Below are positions 52,341 through 60,262 of a stretch of DNA of 64,000 bases, one piece after another (within the stretch, counting starts at the first letter, position 1; every line of letters begins with the position of its first letter). The position numbers and the translations under genes were made by a program. Location: the NCBI RefSeq assembly GCF_002149015.1, contig NZ_NGFO01000003.1, positions 210,779 through 274,778 on the forward strand, in the 5' to 3' direction. The notes under the pieces are model-generated. The model was not told the DNA's origin and ran no database searches. It saw only the letters and a program-made list of their open reading frames with translations. This DNA comes from Gordonia lacunae. GTDB taxonomy: Bacteria > Actinomycetota > Actinomycetes > Mycobacteriales > Mycobacteriaceae.

Positions 52341-52787
52341 ATGGGTCTCACCTCTTCGACCACCTTCCGTTCGGCCTTCGATCCGGCGATCGAGCCGACA
52401 CCGACGGCACATCCGCATCAGCTTGTCTCACCGAAATCGTATTGCGTCCAGGGCTTTTCAGGCAGCGTCGACCGCGATTCCGCCGCCGACTTCGCCGCCG
52501 CCCTCGACCGTGTGATCAGCGGTCCCGTCGACGGGATCGTTCTCGACTTCTCGGGCGTGAACTTCTTCGGGACCGTCGGACTGGTGCTGCTACGGTCCTT
52601 CATCGATGACGCCGGCCGACGCTTCGTCCCGGTCGTCGTCGTGGGCGGTCGCAGCGTGACCCGCCCCCTCGAACTCTGCGGAATGGCGCCCTACGTCCGG
52701 GCTTTCGAGACTCTCGAGGAAGCCGGACGCGCCTTGACCCAGAACGAGGTCGGCCCCAGCACGATGGAGTTCACGCTCGCCGAGTAG
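52341..52787 (+). CDS. STAS-domain anti-sigma factor antagonist
   Basis: A 148-residue protein. After about 35 poorly conserved residues comes a STAS fold: YCVQGFSGSVDRDSAADFAAALDRVISGPVDGIVLDFSGVNFFGTVGLVLLRSFIDDAGRRFVPVVVVG. The phosphorylation-site loop is NFFGTVG, with Thr where RsbV proteins usually have Ser. In its unphosphorylated state it would bind an RsbW kinase and free the sigma factor. The ATG at 52341 has only a weak ribosome site. It is divergent from sigF. Confidence 0.85.
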   Translation: MGLTSSTTFRSAFDPAIEPTPTAHPHQLVSPKSYCVQGFSGSVDRDSAADFAAALDRVISGPVDGIVLDFSGVNFFGTVGLVLLRSFIDDAGRRFVPVVVVGGRSVTRPLELCGMAPYVRAFETLEEAGRALTQNEVGPSTMEFTLAE

Positions 52788-52929
52788 GTCGGCCCCTGCC
52801 CCCTGAGGTGCGAGGAGCGATAGCCGCCGGGCCGAGCAAGCGACGAAGGAGCGCGTCGAGGTCGACGAGCGTCCCCTGCCCCCTGAGGTGCGAGGAGCGA
52901 TAGCGACGAGCCTCGAAGGGCACGTCGGG
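52788..52929. repeat. CCTGAGG-family repeats
   Basis: CCCTGAGGTGCGAGGAGCGA occurs at about 52801-52820 and again at 52881-52900. The second copy continues through AGCGACGAGCCTCGAAGGG (ending 52920), the same left arm as in the hairpin at 6787-6827, but without its right arm. The region separates the convergent STAS and GAF-ANTAR genes. Confidence 0.8.
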
Positions 52930-53613
52930 TCACCGCTTCGTGGTGATCTGACGTGCCACCTCGACCAGCTTGGTGTTCGAATCCTGCGACAGCCGCTTCA
53001 ACAGCTCGAACGCGGCGACCGCGTCGATCTCGAACCGCTCCATCAGCATGCCCTTGGCCTGCCCGATCACGTCGCGATTGGCCAGGGCACTGTGGAACTG
53101 CTTGTCTTTCTTGACCTTGTTCCAGGCGAGGGCGGCGTGTGTCGCGAAGACGACCCCGATGTCCTCGGCGTGGATGTCGAAGGCGCGAGGCGCGTCGGCG
53201 TACAGATTGAGTGCCCCGATCGTCGTGGTGTCGGCGAAGAGCTGAAACGACAGCACCGAGCGGATCGAGGTCTCGGCGAGCGCCCGCTGCCGATACGCCG
53301 GCCAGCGCTCGTCCGTCTCGAGGTCGTCGACGCGAACCACCCGGTCGGCCAGCGCGGCCGAGATGCACGGCCCCTCACCGAGTTCCGCTTGGATGCGATC
53401 ATGCGTATCGGCGACGTCGTGGCTCGAACCGAACGACTCGATCGACTTCCGGTTGGTGGTCACGGTGAGGCCCGCGTACCCGACGCCGGGGATGTCGATG
53501 AGCGCGTTCTCGACGATCGTCTTCGCGACCTGTTCGTCGGAATCGTCGCCGTGCAGTTCGCGCGCCAGATCCGCGATCTTGCGGTGGACGTCCTCATCAG
53601 TCGGATCGGTCAT
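52930..53613 (-). CDS. GAF-ANTAR RNA-binding response protein (paralogue)
   Basis: A 227-residue protein with a GAF domain (about 35-165; IPGVGYAGLTVTTNRKS, ELGEGPCISAALADRVV, GALNLYADAPRAF) and an ANTAR domain (NRDVIGQAKGMLMERFEIDAVAAFELLKRLSQDSNTKL). GAAAGG precedes the ATG at 53613. It shares the core DVIGQAKGMLMERF and LLKRLSQ with the protein at 41444, so the two arose by duplication and may compete for the same RNAs. Confidence 0.9.
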   Translation of the reverse strand: MTDPTDEDVHRKIADLARELHGDDSDEQVAKTIVENALIDIPGVGYAGLTVTTNRKSIESFGSSHDVADTHDRIQAELGEGPCISAALADRVVRVDDLETDERWPAYRQRALAETSIRSVLSFQLFADTTTIGALNLYADAPRAFDIHAEDIGVVFATHAALAWNKVKKDKQFHSALANRDVIGQAKGMLMERFEIDAVAAFELLKRLSQDSNTKLVEVARQITTKR

Positions 53614-53752
53614 GGTCGAGCCCCTTTCGACGCCCGACGTGGCACCGACGACCACGGACGCGCATTGTTCGGCGTGCCCACCCAACGTAACCCACTGCGT
53701 CATCCCCGTGGGCGGCAAACCGACGGCCGACGGTCACGGGCACGCGTCACGC

Positions 53753-54940
53753 TCAGCGGAACGCCGAGGAGCCCGTCAGCGCGCGACCGATGGTGAGCTG
53801 GTGGACCTCCGAGGTCCCTTCGTAGGTGAGCACCGACTCCAGGTTGTTGGCGTGCCGGATCACCGGGTACTCGAGGGTGATGCCGTTCGCGCCCAGAATC
53901 GTTCGGCATTCGCGGGCGATCGCGATCGCTTCCCGCGTGCTGTTCAGCTTTCCGGTGCTGACCTGTTCGGGCGTGAGCTCGCCGCGGTCCTTCAGGCGAC
54001 CGAGATGGTAGGCCAGCAGGTGGCCCTTGCCCACCTCGAGCGCCATGTCGGCGATCTTGGTCTGGGTGATCTGGTAACCGGCCAGCGGCTTGTCGAACAC
54101 CTCGCGGGACTGCGCGTACTCGATGGCCGCCTCGAGGCAGTCGCGGGCTGCGCCCATGGCCCCGAAGATGATGCCGAAGCGCGCCTCGCCCAGGGCGGTC
54201 AGCGGACCCCGCAGGCCCTCCGCCTTCGGCAGCATCGCCGACGCGGGAAGCCGCACGTCGTCGAACACGAGTTCCGAGGTGACCGAGGCGCGCAGGGACA
54301 TCTTCTTCGTGATCTCCGGCGCCGAGAACCCGGGCGTGTCGGTGGGGACCACGAACCCACGGATGCCGCCGGGACTGTCGGCGAGATCGGTCTGCGCCCA
54401 CACCACCGCGACGTCGGCGATCGAACCGTTGGTGATCCACATCTTGGTCCCGTTCAGCACCCAGTCGTCACCGTCGCGCTTCGCATGGGTGCGCATGCCC
54501 GACGGGTTGGATCCGAAGTCCGGTTCGGTCAGGCCGAAACAACCGATCGCCTCCCCCGCCGCCATCCGTGGCAGCCACTCGTTCTTCTGTTCCTCCGAAC
54601 CCCAGTGATGGATGGAGAACATCGCGAGTGAGCCCTGCACCGACACCAGGCTCCGGATCCCGGAGTCGACGGCCTCGAGTTCGAGGCAGGCCAGCCCGTA
54701 GGACATCGCACTCATCCCGGGACAGCCGTACCCCTCGAGGTGCATTCCCAGGGCCCCGAGCCCGCCGAGCTCCCGGGCGATGTCGCGGGCAGGTAGGCGG
54801 GCCTCCTCGAACCAGTCGGCGATGTGCGGACGCAACTTCGAGGCGGCGAAGTCGCGCACACTGTCGCGGATGGCGATCTCGTCGGCGTCGAGCAGCGAGT
54901 CCAGGGCGAAGAGCTGGGGCAACGTGCTGGGGCGGGACAT
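53753..54940 (-). CDS. Acyl-CoA dehydrogenase, glutaryl-CoA dehydrogenase-like
   Basis: A 395-residue flavoenzyme: FGLTEPDFGSNPSGMRTHAKRDGDDWVLNGTKMWITNGSIADVAVVWAQT for the FAD domain and LGANGITLEYPVIRHANNLESVLTYEGTSEVHQLTIGRALTG at the C-terminus. EPDxGSNPxGMxTxA and the YEGTxxxHxLxxGRxxTG ending are typical of glutaryl-CoA dehydrogenases, which dehydrogenate and decarboxylate glutaryl-CoA to crotonyl-CoA. It is divergent from a LacI regulator, an uncommon partner for this enzyme. The ATG at 54940 is the last one before the conserved N-terminus. Confidence 0.87.
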   Translation of the reverse strand: MSRPSTLPQLFALDSLLDADEIAIRDSVRDFAASKLRPHIADWFEEARLPARDIARELGGLGALGMHLEGYGCPGMSAMSYGLACLELEAVDSGIRSLVSVQGSLAMFSIHHWGSEEQKNEWLPRMAAGEAIGCFGLTEPDFGSNPSGMRTHAKRDGDDWVLNGTKMWITNGSIADVAVVWAQTDLADSPGGIRGFVVPTDTPGFSAPEITKKMSLRASVTSELVFDDVRLPASAMLPKAEGLRGPLTALGEARFGIIFGAMGAARDCLEAAIEYAQSREVFDKPLAGYQITQTKIADMALEVGKGHLLAYHLGRLKDRGELTPEQVSTGKLNSTREAIAIARECRTILGANGITLEYPVIRHANNLESVLTYEGTSEVHQLTIGRALTGSSAFR

Positions 54941-54992
54941 GGAGGACCTCCGTCGAGAGTCGGACACAGGCGCGGACCGCGGGCCGCTGCGA

Positions 54993-55016
54993 GAACGTTT
55001 GCACGAACGATTGCAT
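54993..55016. promoter_or_regulatory. Candidate LacI-family operator
   Basis: GAACGTTTGCACGAACG followed by ATTGCA contains the dyad CGTT/AACG (6-bp centre) and two TGCA cores. It lies between the divergent dehydrogenase and LacI genes. CG-centred sites with TGCA-like flanks suit LacI proteins. Confidence 0.45.
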
Positions 55017-55091
55017 CGCCTAAGGTAGGTGGTCGACCGTCGTCGGTCAATGTGCATACCCGACAGCGGCACCGGCAGAGGGAGGGACAGC

Positions 55092-56099
55092 GTGGTGAGT
55101 GGTCAGCGCGCGCCCACGCTGAAGGAGATCGCGCAGCGGGCCGGCGTGCACGTGTCCACGGCGTCCCGGGTCCTCCGTCAGGCCGAACCGGCCGACGGCT
55201 GGTCGGCCTCGGCGCTCCGGGTGCGCGAGGTCGCCGACCAGCTCGGCTACCAGCGCAACGTGTGGGCGGCCAGTCTCCGGACCCGCAAGACGACCACGAT
55301 CGGCGTCGTGATGACACGCCTCACCGACGGCGTCGTCGCCACGACCTACCAGGGCATCGAGCAGGCCGCCACCCGGGCCGGCTACTCGGTGCTGCTGTCG
55401 AGCCCACCCGACGAGGAGACCGCGCAGCGGCGGGCCATCGAACTGCTCGTCGGCCGGCAGGTCGACGGCCTGCTGTTGAGCGGGCTGCATCGGCCCGGTC
55501 GCGACTTCGTCGAGTCGCTGCGGATCGGCGACCTGCCGCTGCTGACACTCACCCGGCACGCCGACGCCGGACTCCCCTTCGTCGGTGGTGACGACGAGCG
55601 CGGCGGACGGATCGCCGCCCGACATCTCCTGGACCGGGGACACACCGACGTCGCCGTCATCGCCGGTCCCGGTCACGCCACCACCGCAACCGACCGGCTC
55701 CGCGGATTCCGCGCCGAGCTGCGCGACGCCGGGCTCGCGCTGCCCGACGACCGCATCATCGCCTCCGACTTCGAGGTCGACGGCGGCACCGCGGCCGGTT
55801 CCGCGCTACTCGATCGTCCGGACCGGCCGCGGGCGATCTTCGCGGTGTCCGACACGATCGCGGTGGGAGTCCTCGGCGTGGCACGCGATCTCGGTCTCCG
55901 CGTCCCCGACGACCTCGCCCTGATCGGTTACAACGACATCCCGGTGGCGGCTCAGCTCCCCGTCCCGCTCACGACGGTCCGTTCCCCGGCCCGGGAGATC
56001 GGCGAGACCGCGGTACGCGGTCTCCTCGACCTCACCGTCGGACACGACGTCGTATCACGGCGTCTGCCAGTCGAACTCATGATCCGCGGGAGTACCTGA
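55092..56099 (+). CDS. LacI-family transcriptional regulator
   Basis: A 335-residue LacI/GalR protein. TLKEIAQRAGVHVSTASRVLRQ is the helix-turn-helix, followed by a hinge (RVREVADQLGYQRN) and a periplasmic-binding-like effector domain (TTIGVVMTRLTDGVVATTYQGIEQAATRAGYSVLLSS, VDGLLLSGLH, IGYNDIPVAAQLPVPLTTVRSPAREIGETAVRGLLDL). The GTG at 55092 is chosen because GGAGGGA lies about 6 nt upstream. It probably regulates the divergent acyl-CoA dehydrogenase. Confidence 0.9.
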   Translation: MVSGQRAPTLKEIAQRAGVHVSTASRVLRQAEPADGWSASALRVREVADQLGYQRNVWAASLRTRKTTTIGVVMTRLTDGVVATTYQGIEQAATRAGYSVLLSSPPDEETAQRRAIELLVGRQVDGLLLSGLHRPGRDFVESLRIGDLPLLTLTRHADAGLPFVGGDDERGGRIAARHLLDRGHTDVAVIAGPGHATTATDRLRGFRAELRDAGLALPDDRIIASDFEVDGGTAAGSALLDRPDRPRAIFAVSDTIAVGVLGVARDLGLRVPDDLALIGYNDIPVAAQLPVPLTTVRSPAREIGETAVRGLLDLTVGHDVVSRRLPVELMIRGST

Positions 56100-56129
56100 G
56101 CCGCCCGCGGACCGCCCTGCGCTCGAACG

Positions 56130-56804
56130 TCAGGGCACAACCGGCTCGGCCCGTCGACGCATTGCGACGGCGCGGGCGACCGCGAAGGTCGCGGCGAGCA
56201 CCATCGTCACCACGAGGATCGTGGCGATCCAGGTCGGCGAGGTGGTCGTGTATCCGAACCAACCGGCCACCCCGACGCCGGCGCCCGTCGCCAGGACCGC
56301 GCCGATCGGGAGCGCTACCGCCGTCGTCCGTACGGTGGCCCGGGCGTGCGCGTCTCCGGACAATCGCAGGACACCGAAGATGCCGGCGAGCACCAGCACA
56401 TAACCGAGCACACCACTGACGGCATAGATCACCAGGACGGGATACTCGGCTCCGGTGTCGCCGGCGAACGCGTTCGCCAGCAGGATGATCGCCGGGGCGA
56501 GTCCGACCACGACACCGATCAATCCGGCTCCCACCACCCGGACGAGCCGCAACCCGCGCGGCTCGGCGAGGCGCACACCCACCGCCCACAGCACTCCCGC
56601 AACGAGCGCACCGGTGACGGCACCGGCACCGGCCGCGACGAGAACCGAATTCGTCGGGTCGGCGGGGAAGCTCGCCGTGTACCCGGTGCCCCACGCCATC
56701 CAGATGTCGGGACCACCGACCGAGCCGCCGCCCCCGGACAGCGTCGCGCCCAACGCCGCGACCACCGCACCGAACAGCCCGAACCCGGCGAGTTGCCTCC
56801 ACAT
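56130..56804 (-). CDS. Hypothetical polytopic membrane protein
   Basis: A 224-residue protein with about five hydrophobic helices (FGLFGAVVAALGATLSGGGG; VLVAAGAGAVTGALVAGVLWAVGV; VVGAGLIGVVVGLAPAIILLANAF; VIYAVSGVLGYVLVLAGIFGVL; TIILVVTMVLAATFAVARAV-like end). A Gly-rich loop follows helix 1. I recognise no family or catalytic motif. It lies 83 bp downstream of the symporter operon on the same strand, separated by a short sequence with weak similarity to the CCTGAGG repeats (about 56851-56878). Confidence 0.75.
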   Translation of the reverse strand: MWRQLAGFGLFGAVVAALGATLSGGGGSVGGPDIWMAWGTGYTASFPADPTNSVLVAAGAGAVTGALVAGVLWAVGVRLAEPRGLRLVRVVGAGLIGVVVGLAPAIILLANAFAGDTGAEYPVLVIYAVSGVLGYVLVLAGIFGVLRLSGDAHARATVRTTAVALPIGAVLATGAGVGVAGWFGYTTTSPTWIATILVVTMVLAATFAVARAVAMRRRAEPVVP

Positions 56805-56887
56805 AGGGCCACTATGGCCGGTCTGGGCGTCGTCGTCCTTCCGGACACGCGGATGGGCCCTTCGCGGCTCACCTCGCTCACACCGAT

Positions 56888-58495
56888 TCAGTGCGTCGAC
56901 GCGGATTCGGCACCGATGCCCGTCTCGGCCCGCACGATCATCTCGGCGAACTTCTCGTCGTCGTGATCACGGTCGGCGGCCCTCTCGGAGAGCAATGAGC
57001 CGACGACACAGGCGAACAGGCTCAACGGCAACGTGATGATCACCGGCAGCTGGATCCCGAGGGGCGCCGGCCCGCTGCCCATCCAGAGGGCGTCGGTGAG
57101 CATGAGGGTCACGATCGTCGACACGAGACCCGTGAGGATGCCCCACACGGCGCCCACCGCGGTGAACCGTCGCCAGCTCAGGCTCAGGACGAGCGCCGGC
57201 AGGTGCGCGCTGCCGGCAACCATGAACGCCATCCCCATGAAGTAGGTGATGTTGGTGTCGTCGCCGATCAGCAGGGTGATGCCGATCGCGAAGATGCTGA
57301 ACACCACCGCACCGTAGCGGGCCACGCGTGCCTGTCGGTCCTCGTCGACCTCGGTGGCGGTGCTCCCCGACGTCGTCCGCGGCCGGACGAGCGACGGCCA
57401 GACGTCACGGGCGAAGGTGCCTGCCGCGGAGATCACCACGCCGGCGACCACGGCGACGATCGAGGCGAATGCCACGGCCGAGACGAGTGCGAGGGCCAGG
57501 GACCCGCCGACGGTGCCCGCACCGCCCCCGAGTTCGGTCACCAGCACCGGTGCCGCGAGATTGCCTCCCGGACCGACTTTTTCGGCACCGTTCGCGCCGA
57601 GCAACGCCGCCGCGCCGTAACCCATCAGAACCACGATCAGATAGAACATGCTGCACAGCGCCACGGTCCAGCCCAGCGAGCGCCGCGCGGTGCCCGCCTC
57701 CGGGACGGTGAAGAACCGGATCAGGATGTGGGCCATCCCGGCCGTGCCGAGCGCGAACGTCAGTGCGTACGAGAGGAGATTGAGCGTTCCGCCGTCGCCG
57801 AAGATCACCCCCGGCGTGAAGATCGCGTCGCCTTCGACGGCGTGATCGGTGGCCGAGGAGAACAGCAGCGGGAGGCTGAACCCGAACTTCGCCAGCACAC
57901 CCAGCGCGATCACTGCGGCGAGGATCGCCAGGATCGACGACTTGATGACCTGCACCCACGTGGTGGCGACCATGCCCCCGACGAAAACATAGACGGCCAT
58001 GAGGGTTCCGGCGACCAGGACCGACATCCAGAACGGGATACCGGCGATGGACTCCAGGAGCGTTCCGGCCGCGACCAGCTGCGCGAGAAGGACGAAGGTT
58101 CCCGTCGCCACGGTGCTGAGCGCGACCGCGACCCGGACACGGCGGGCCTCGGTACGGAACACCAGCACGTCACCGATCGTGTATTTGCCGATGTTGCGCA
58201 TCTTCTCGGCAAGCAGGAGCAACACCGGGATGAAGGAGATGACGGAGGTGAAGAGGATGACCGTGCCGTCGACGCCCTTGTAGAAGATCAGACCGGTGGT
58301 ACCCAGGAAACTACCCGCGGAGATGAACTCGCCGGAGATCGCAAAGCCGTTCTGCCAGCTCGAGATCGATCGTCCGGCAGCGAAGAAGCCGTCGGCGCTG
58401 CGCGACCGCCGCGCGACGGCGAACGTGATCCACAGGGTCAGCGAGATGACCGCCGCGCAGATCGCGATGGCCAGGACGTCGGTGTCACCGCTCAT
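56888..58495 (-). CDS. Sodium:solute symporter (monocarboxylate/acetate type)
   Basis: A 535-residue SSS-family transporter with about 13 helices: ISSWQNGFAISGEFISAGSFLGTTGLIFYKGVDG and MAHILIRFFTVPEAGTARRSLGWT are the ActP/MctC-like motifs for Na+ and substrate. It should import a short-chain acid such as acetate, propionate or pyruvate. Its ATG overlaps the stop of the DUF485 gene by 4 bp, and DUF485 proteins commonly accompany such symporters. It is the last gene of the NTF2-DUF485-SSS operon. The TetR site at 59422 lies upstream of the operon. Confidence 0.92.
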   Translation of the reverse strand: MSGDTDVLAIAICAAVISLTLWITFAVARRSRSADGFFAAGRSISSWQNGFAISGEFISAGSFLGTTGLIFYKGVDGTVILFTSVISFIPVLLLLAEKMRNIGKYTIGDVLVFRTEARRVRVAVALSTVATGTFVLLAQLVAAGTLLESIAGIPFWMSVLVAGTLMAVYVFVGGMVATTWVQVIKSSILAILAAVIALGVLAKFGFSLPLLFSSATDHAVEGDAIFTPGVIFGDGGTLNLLSYALTFALGTAGMAHILIRFFTVPEAGTARRSLGWTVALCSMFYLIVVLMGYGAAALLGANGAEKVGPGGNLAAPVLVTELGGGAGTVGGSLALALVSAVAFASIVAVVAGVVISAAGTFARDVWPSLVRPRTTSGSTATEVDEDRQARVARYGAVVFSIFAIGITLLIGDDTNITYFMGMAFMVAGSAHLPALVLSLSWRRFTAVGAVWGILTGLVSTIVTLMLTDALWMGSGPAPLGIQLPVIITLPLSLFACVVGSLLSERAADRDHDDEKFAEMIVRAETGIGAESASTH

Positions 58496-58881
58496 GCCGG
58501 ACGCTCCTCGGTGATCGCCGCGCCGGCGGCAACGGCCGACGTGACCGCCAGACTCGCCGCGCCCGCAGCCGGTTGCAGATAGGTGCGACTGAGACGGAAA
58601 TACACCCCGACCAGCACCCAGGTACCCATGAACTCCCCCAGGACGATCCACAGCGACAGCGGAATCCCGAGGATCAGCGTCGTCCCGAGGACGTCCGGAA
58701 AGTAGGCGAAGGCGATGATGAACGCCGCGAACAGGCCCACCGTCGCAAGACCCAGGCCGAGCGTGACCGCGCGACGCCGACGACGCAACTCCGCGATCTC
58801 GGGGAGACCGAGTATCTCGGTCCAGCGGACCGCGGCTCCGTCGTGGGTCGTATGCGCCTCTGCAACAGGTATGTCGCTCAT
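58492..58881 (-). CDS. DUF485 membrane protein
   Basis: A 129-residue protein with two transmembrane helices (VTLGLGLATVGLFAAFIIAFAYFP and LGIPLSLWIVLGEFMGTWVLVGVYF), the second ending in VGVYFRLSRTYLQP, the DUF485 pattern. It is a probable small partner of the symporter encoded just downstream. It overlaps both neighbours by 4 bp. The C-terminal Ala-rich tail is unremarkable. Confidence 0.87.
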   Translation of the reverse strand: MSDIPVAEAHTTHDGAAVRWTEILGLPEIAELRRRRRAVTLGLGLATVGLFAAFIIAFAYFPDVLGTTLILGIPLSLWIVLGEFMGTWVLVGVYFRLSRTYLQPAAGAASLAVTSAVAAGAAITEERPA

Positions 58882-59372
58882 GGGTGCACCGCCGCGGCGC
58901 GTGCCGTGTCGAGCGCGAACCGATTTTCGTCCCAACCGTCGGCGAGCGGTCCGAAGAAGTGGAATCGCACCCGCTTGACCCGGTAGAGCCACTGCCCGTC
59001 CTGCTTGACCAGTGTGTCCGTGTAGCGCCCGGCCGCGATCGAGGCCGCGCCGTCCAGCACGCACGGCTGCCACAGGAACGAGCGCGCCACCGCGTCGTTC
59101 CCGTCGACCTCGATCTCCAGGTTGGTGATGAAATGCCAGAAGGACGTGAGACCGCCGTCGGCGAGCCCGGCGAAAAACTCGCGCATCGCGTCCTTGCCCC
59201 GCGGATTCGACAGCCCGTCGAACTCACCGTCCTCGGTGAACAGGGTCATCAGGGCGTCCCAGTCGCCGTCGTCGAGATGGCGACAGTACCGGGCGTCGAG
59301 GACCCGGATGGCCTCCAGATCCTCGAGCCGAGTCAGCCGTGCCGCCAGATCCTGGTCGGAACCAGATGTCAT
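58878..59372 (-). CDS. SnoaL/NTF2-like protein
   Basis: A 164-residue alpha+beta cone protein: LEDLEAIRVLDARYCRHLDDGDWDALMTLFTEDGEFDGLSNPRGKDAMREFFAGL, WHFITNLEIEVDGNDAVARSFLWQ and WLYRVKRVRFHFFGPLADGWDENRF. The pattern matches small hydratase/isomerase-like proteins (SnoaL_4). The active-site Asp/His set is plausible (D-A-R-Y-C-R-H) but the reaction is unknown. AAGGAC precedes the ATG at 59372. It is the first gene of the symporter operon, so it may act on the imported compound. Confidence 0.82.
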   Translation of the reverse strand: MTSGSDQDLAARLTRLEDLEAIRVLDARYCRHLDDGDWDALMTLFTEDGEFDGLSNPRGKDAMREFFAGLADGGLTSFWHFITNLEIEVDGNDAVARSFLWQPCVLDGAASIAAGRYTDTLVKQDGQWLYRVKRVRFHFFGPLADGWDENRFALDTARAAAVHP

Positions 59373-59421
59373 GAGCGTCCTTCCGATTGTGCGGCCTGCC
59401 GCCATCGTGGATTCGGCCAGG

Positions 59422-59436
59422 TTAACGTTTGTTCAC
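59422..59436. promoter_or_regulatory. Putative TetR operator, site 1
   Basis: TTAACGTTTGTTCAC, with the AAC-N4-GTT dyad, lies between the NTF2/symporter operon and the TetR gene. Its reverse complement matches the site at 60176-60190 at 13 of 15 positions. Confidence 0.65.
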
Positions 59437-59530
59437 GTGATCCACACCATAAGGCCACGCCGGTCCCCGGTCAACCATCCCCGAGTCGGCCATCGTTGCT
59501 GGTGGCACCCACGACGCCTACGCTGGGCGG

Positions 59531-60139
59531 ATGAACAACCGATCGCCATCGACGACGACCACGGCCTCACGCGATCGCATTCTCGACGCAGCCCTCGACG
59601 AGTTCTTCACCAGCGGATTCCACGGGTCGACGATGCGGACCATCGGCAATCGCGCAGGGTGCAGCGCCGCGAACGTCTACAACCACTTCGAGAACAAGTC
59701 CGATCTGCTGGTCGAGATCCTGCGCACCGCCAGTGACGAGCAGTTCACCGCCACCCGCAACGCGATCCGGCGCGCCGGCAAGGACCCCGCCGCCCAGTGG
59801 CGGGCCGCCGTCGGTGCGCACGCACTGTTCGCCGCGCAGCGTCCCCGTGAATGCCTGGTCGCCAACACCGAGCTCCGCTACCTCGGTGAGATCGACCGCA
59901 AACGCGTGGTCGGGTCCCGCGACGCCCAGGAGGACCAGTTCATCGCCATCGCCGAAGCCGCAGTCGACCTGGGGATCTTCCATGTCGATCGCGTTCATCA
60001 GGCGGTGACGGCTGTTCTCCTGATGTGCGCAGGCATCCCGGTGTGGTTCCGTGCGGACGGCCCGCGATCGGCCGAACAGATCGCCGCCGACTACGCCGGG
60101 TACGCCCTCAACCTGGTCGGATACCGCCCGACGCCCTGA
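59531..60139 (+). CDS. TetR-family regulator
   Basis: A 202-residue repressor: ILDAALDEFFTSGFHGSTMRTIGNRAGCSAANVYNHFENKSDLLVEIL is the N-terminal DNA-binding domain, and the C-terminal helical domain resembles the TetR_C regulators of fatty-acid and acyl-CoA genes (FAAQRPRECLVANTELRYL, VLLMCAGIPVWFR). It lies between two units that both carry the same 15-mer, so it likely represses both and itself. The inducer may be an acyl-CoA. Confidence 0.9.
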   Translation: MNNRSPSTTTTASRDRILDAALDEFFTSGFHGSTMRTIGNRAGCSAANVYNHFENKSDLLVEILRTASDEQFTATRNAIRRAGKDPAAQWRAAVGAHALFAAQRPRECLVANTELRYLGEIDRKRVVGSRDAQEDQFIAIAEAAVDLGIFHVDRVHQAVTAVLLMCAGIPVWFRADGPRSAEQIAADYAGYALNLVGYRPTP

Positions 60140-60175
60140 CGGTCGTTGACCGGGTGACCGCCCAGTGCTTCAATG

Positions 60176-60190
60176 GTGAACGAGCGTTAA
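60176..60190. promoter_or_regulatory. Putative TetR operator, site 2
   Basis: GTGAACGAGCGTTAA lies 36 bp after the TetR stop and 73 bp before the acyl-CoA dehydrogenase ATG. It is the inverted partner of the site at 59422 (13 of 15 matches) and has the same AAC/GTT half sites. Confidence 0.65.
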
Positions 60191-60262
60191 TCACTACGGG
60201 GGCCGCCTCCCGCTCGCCGGGTCCCCGACTCGACAACCGACGTCGTTCACTAGGAGCTGGCC

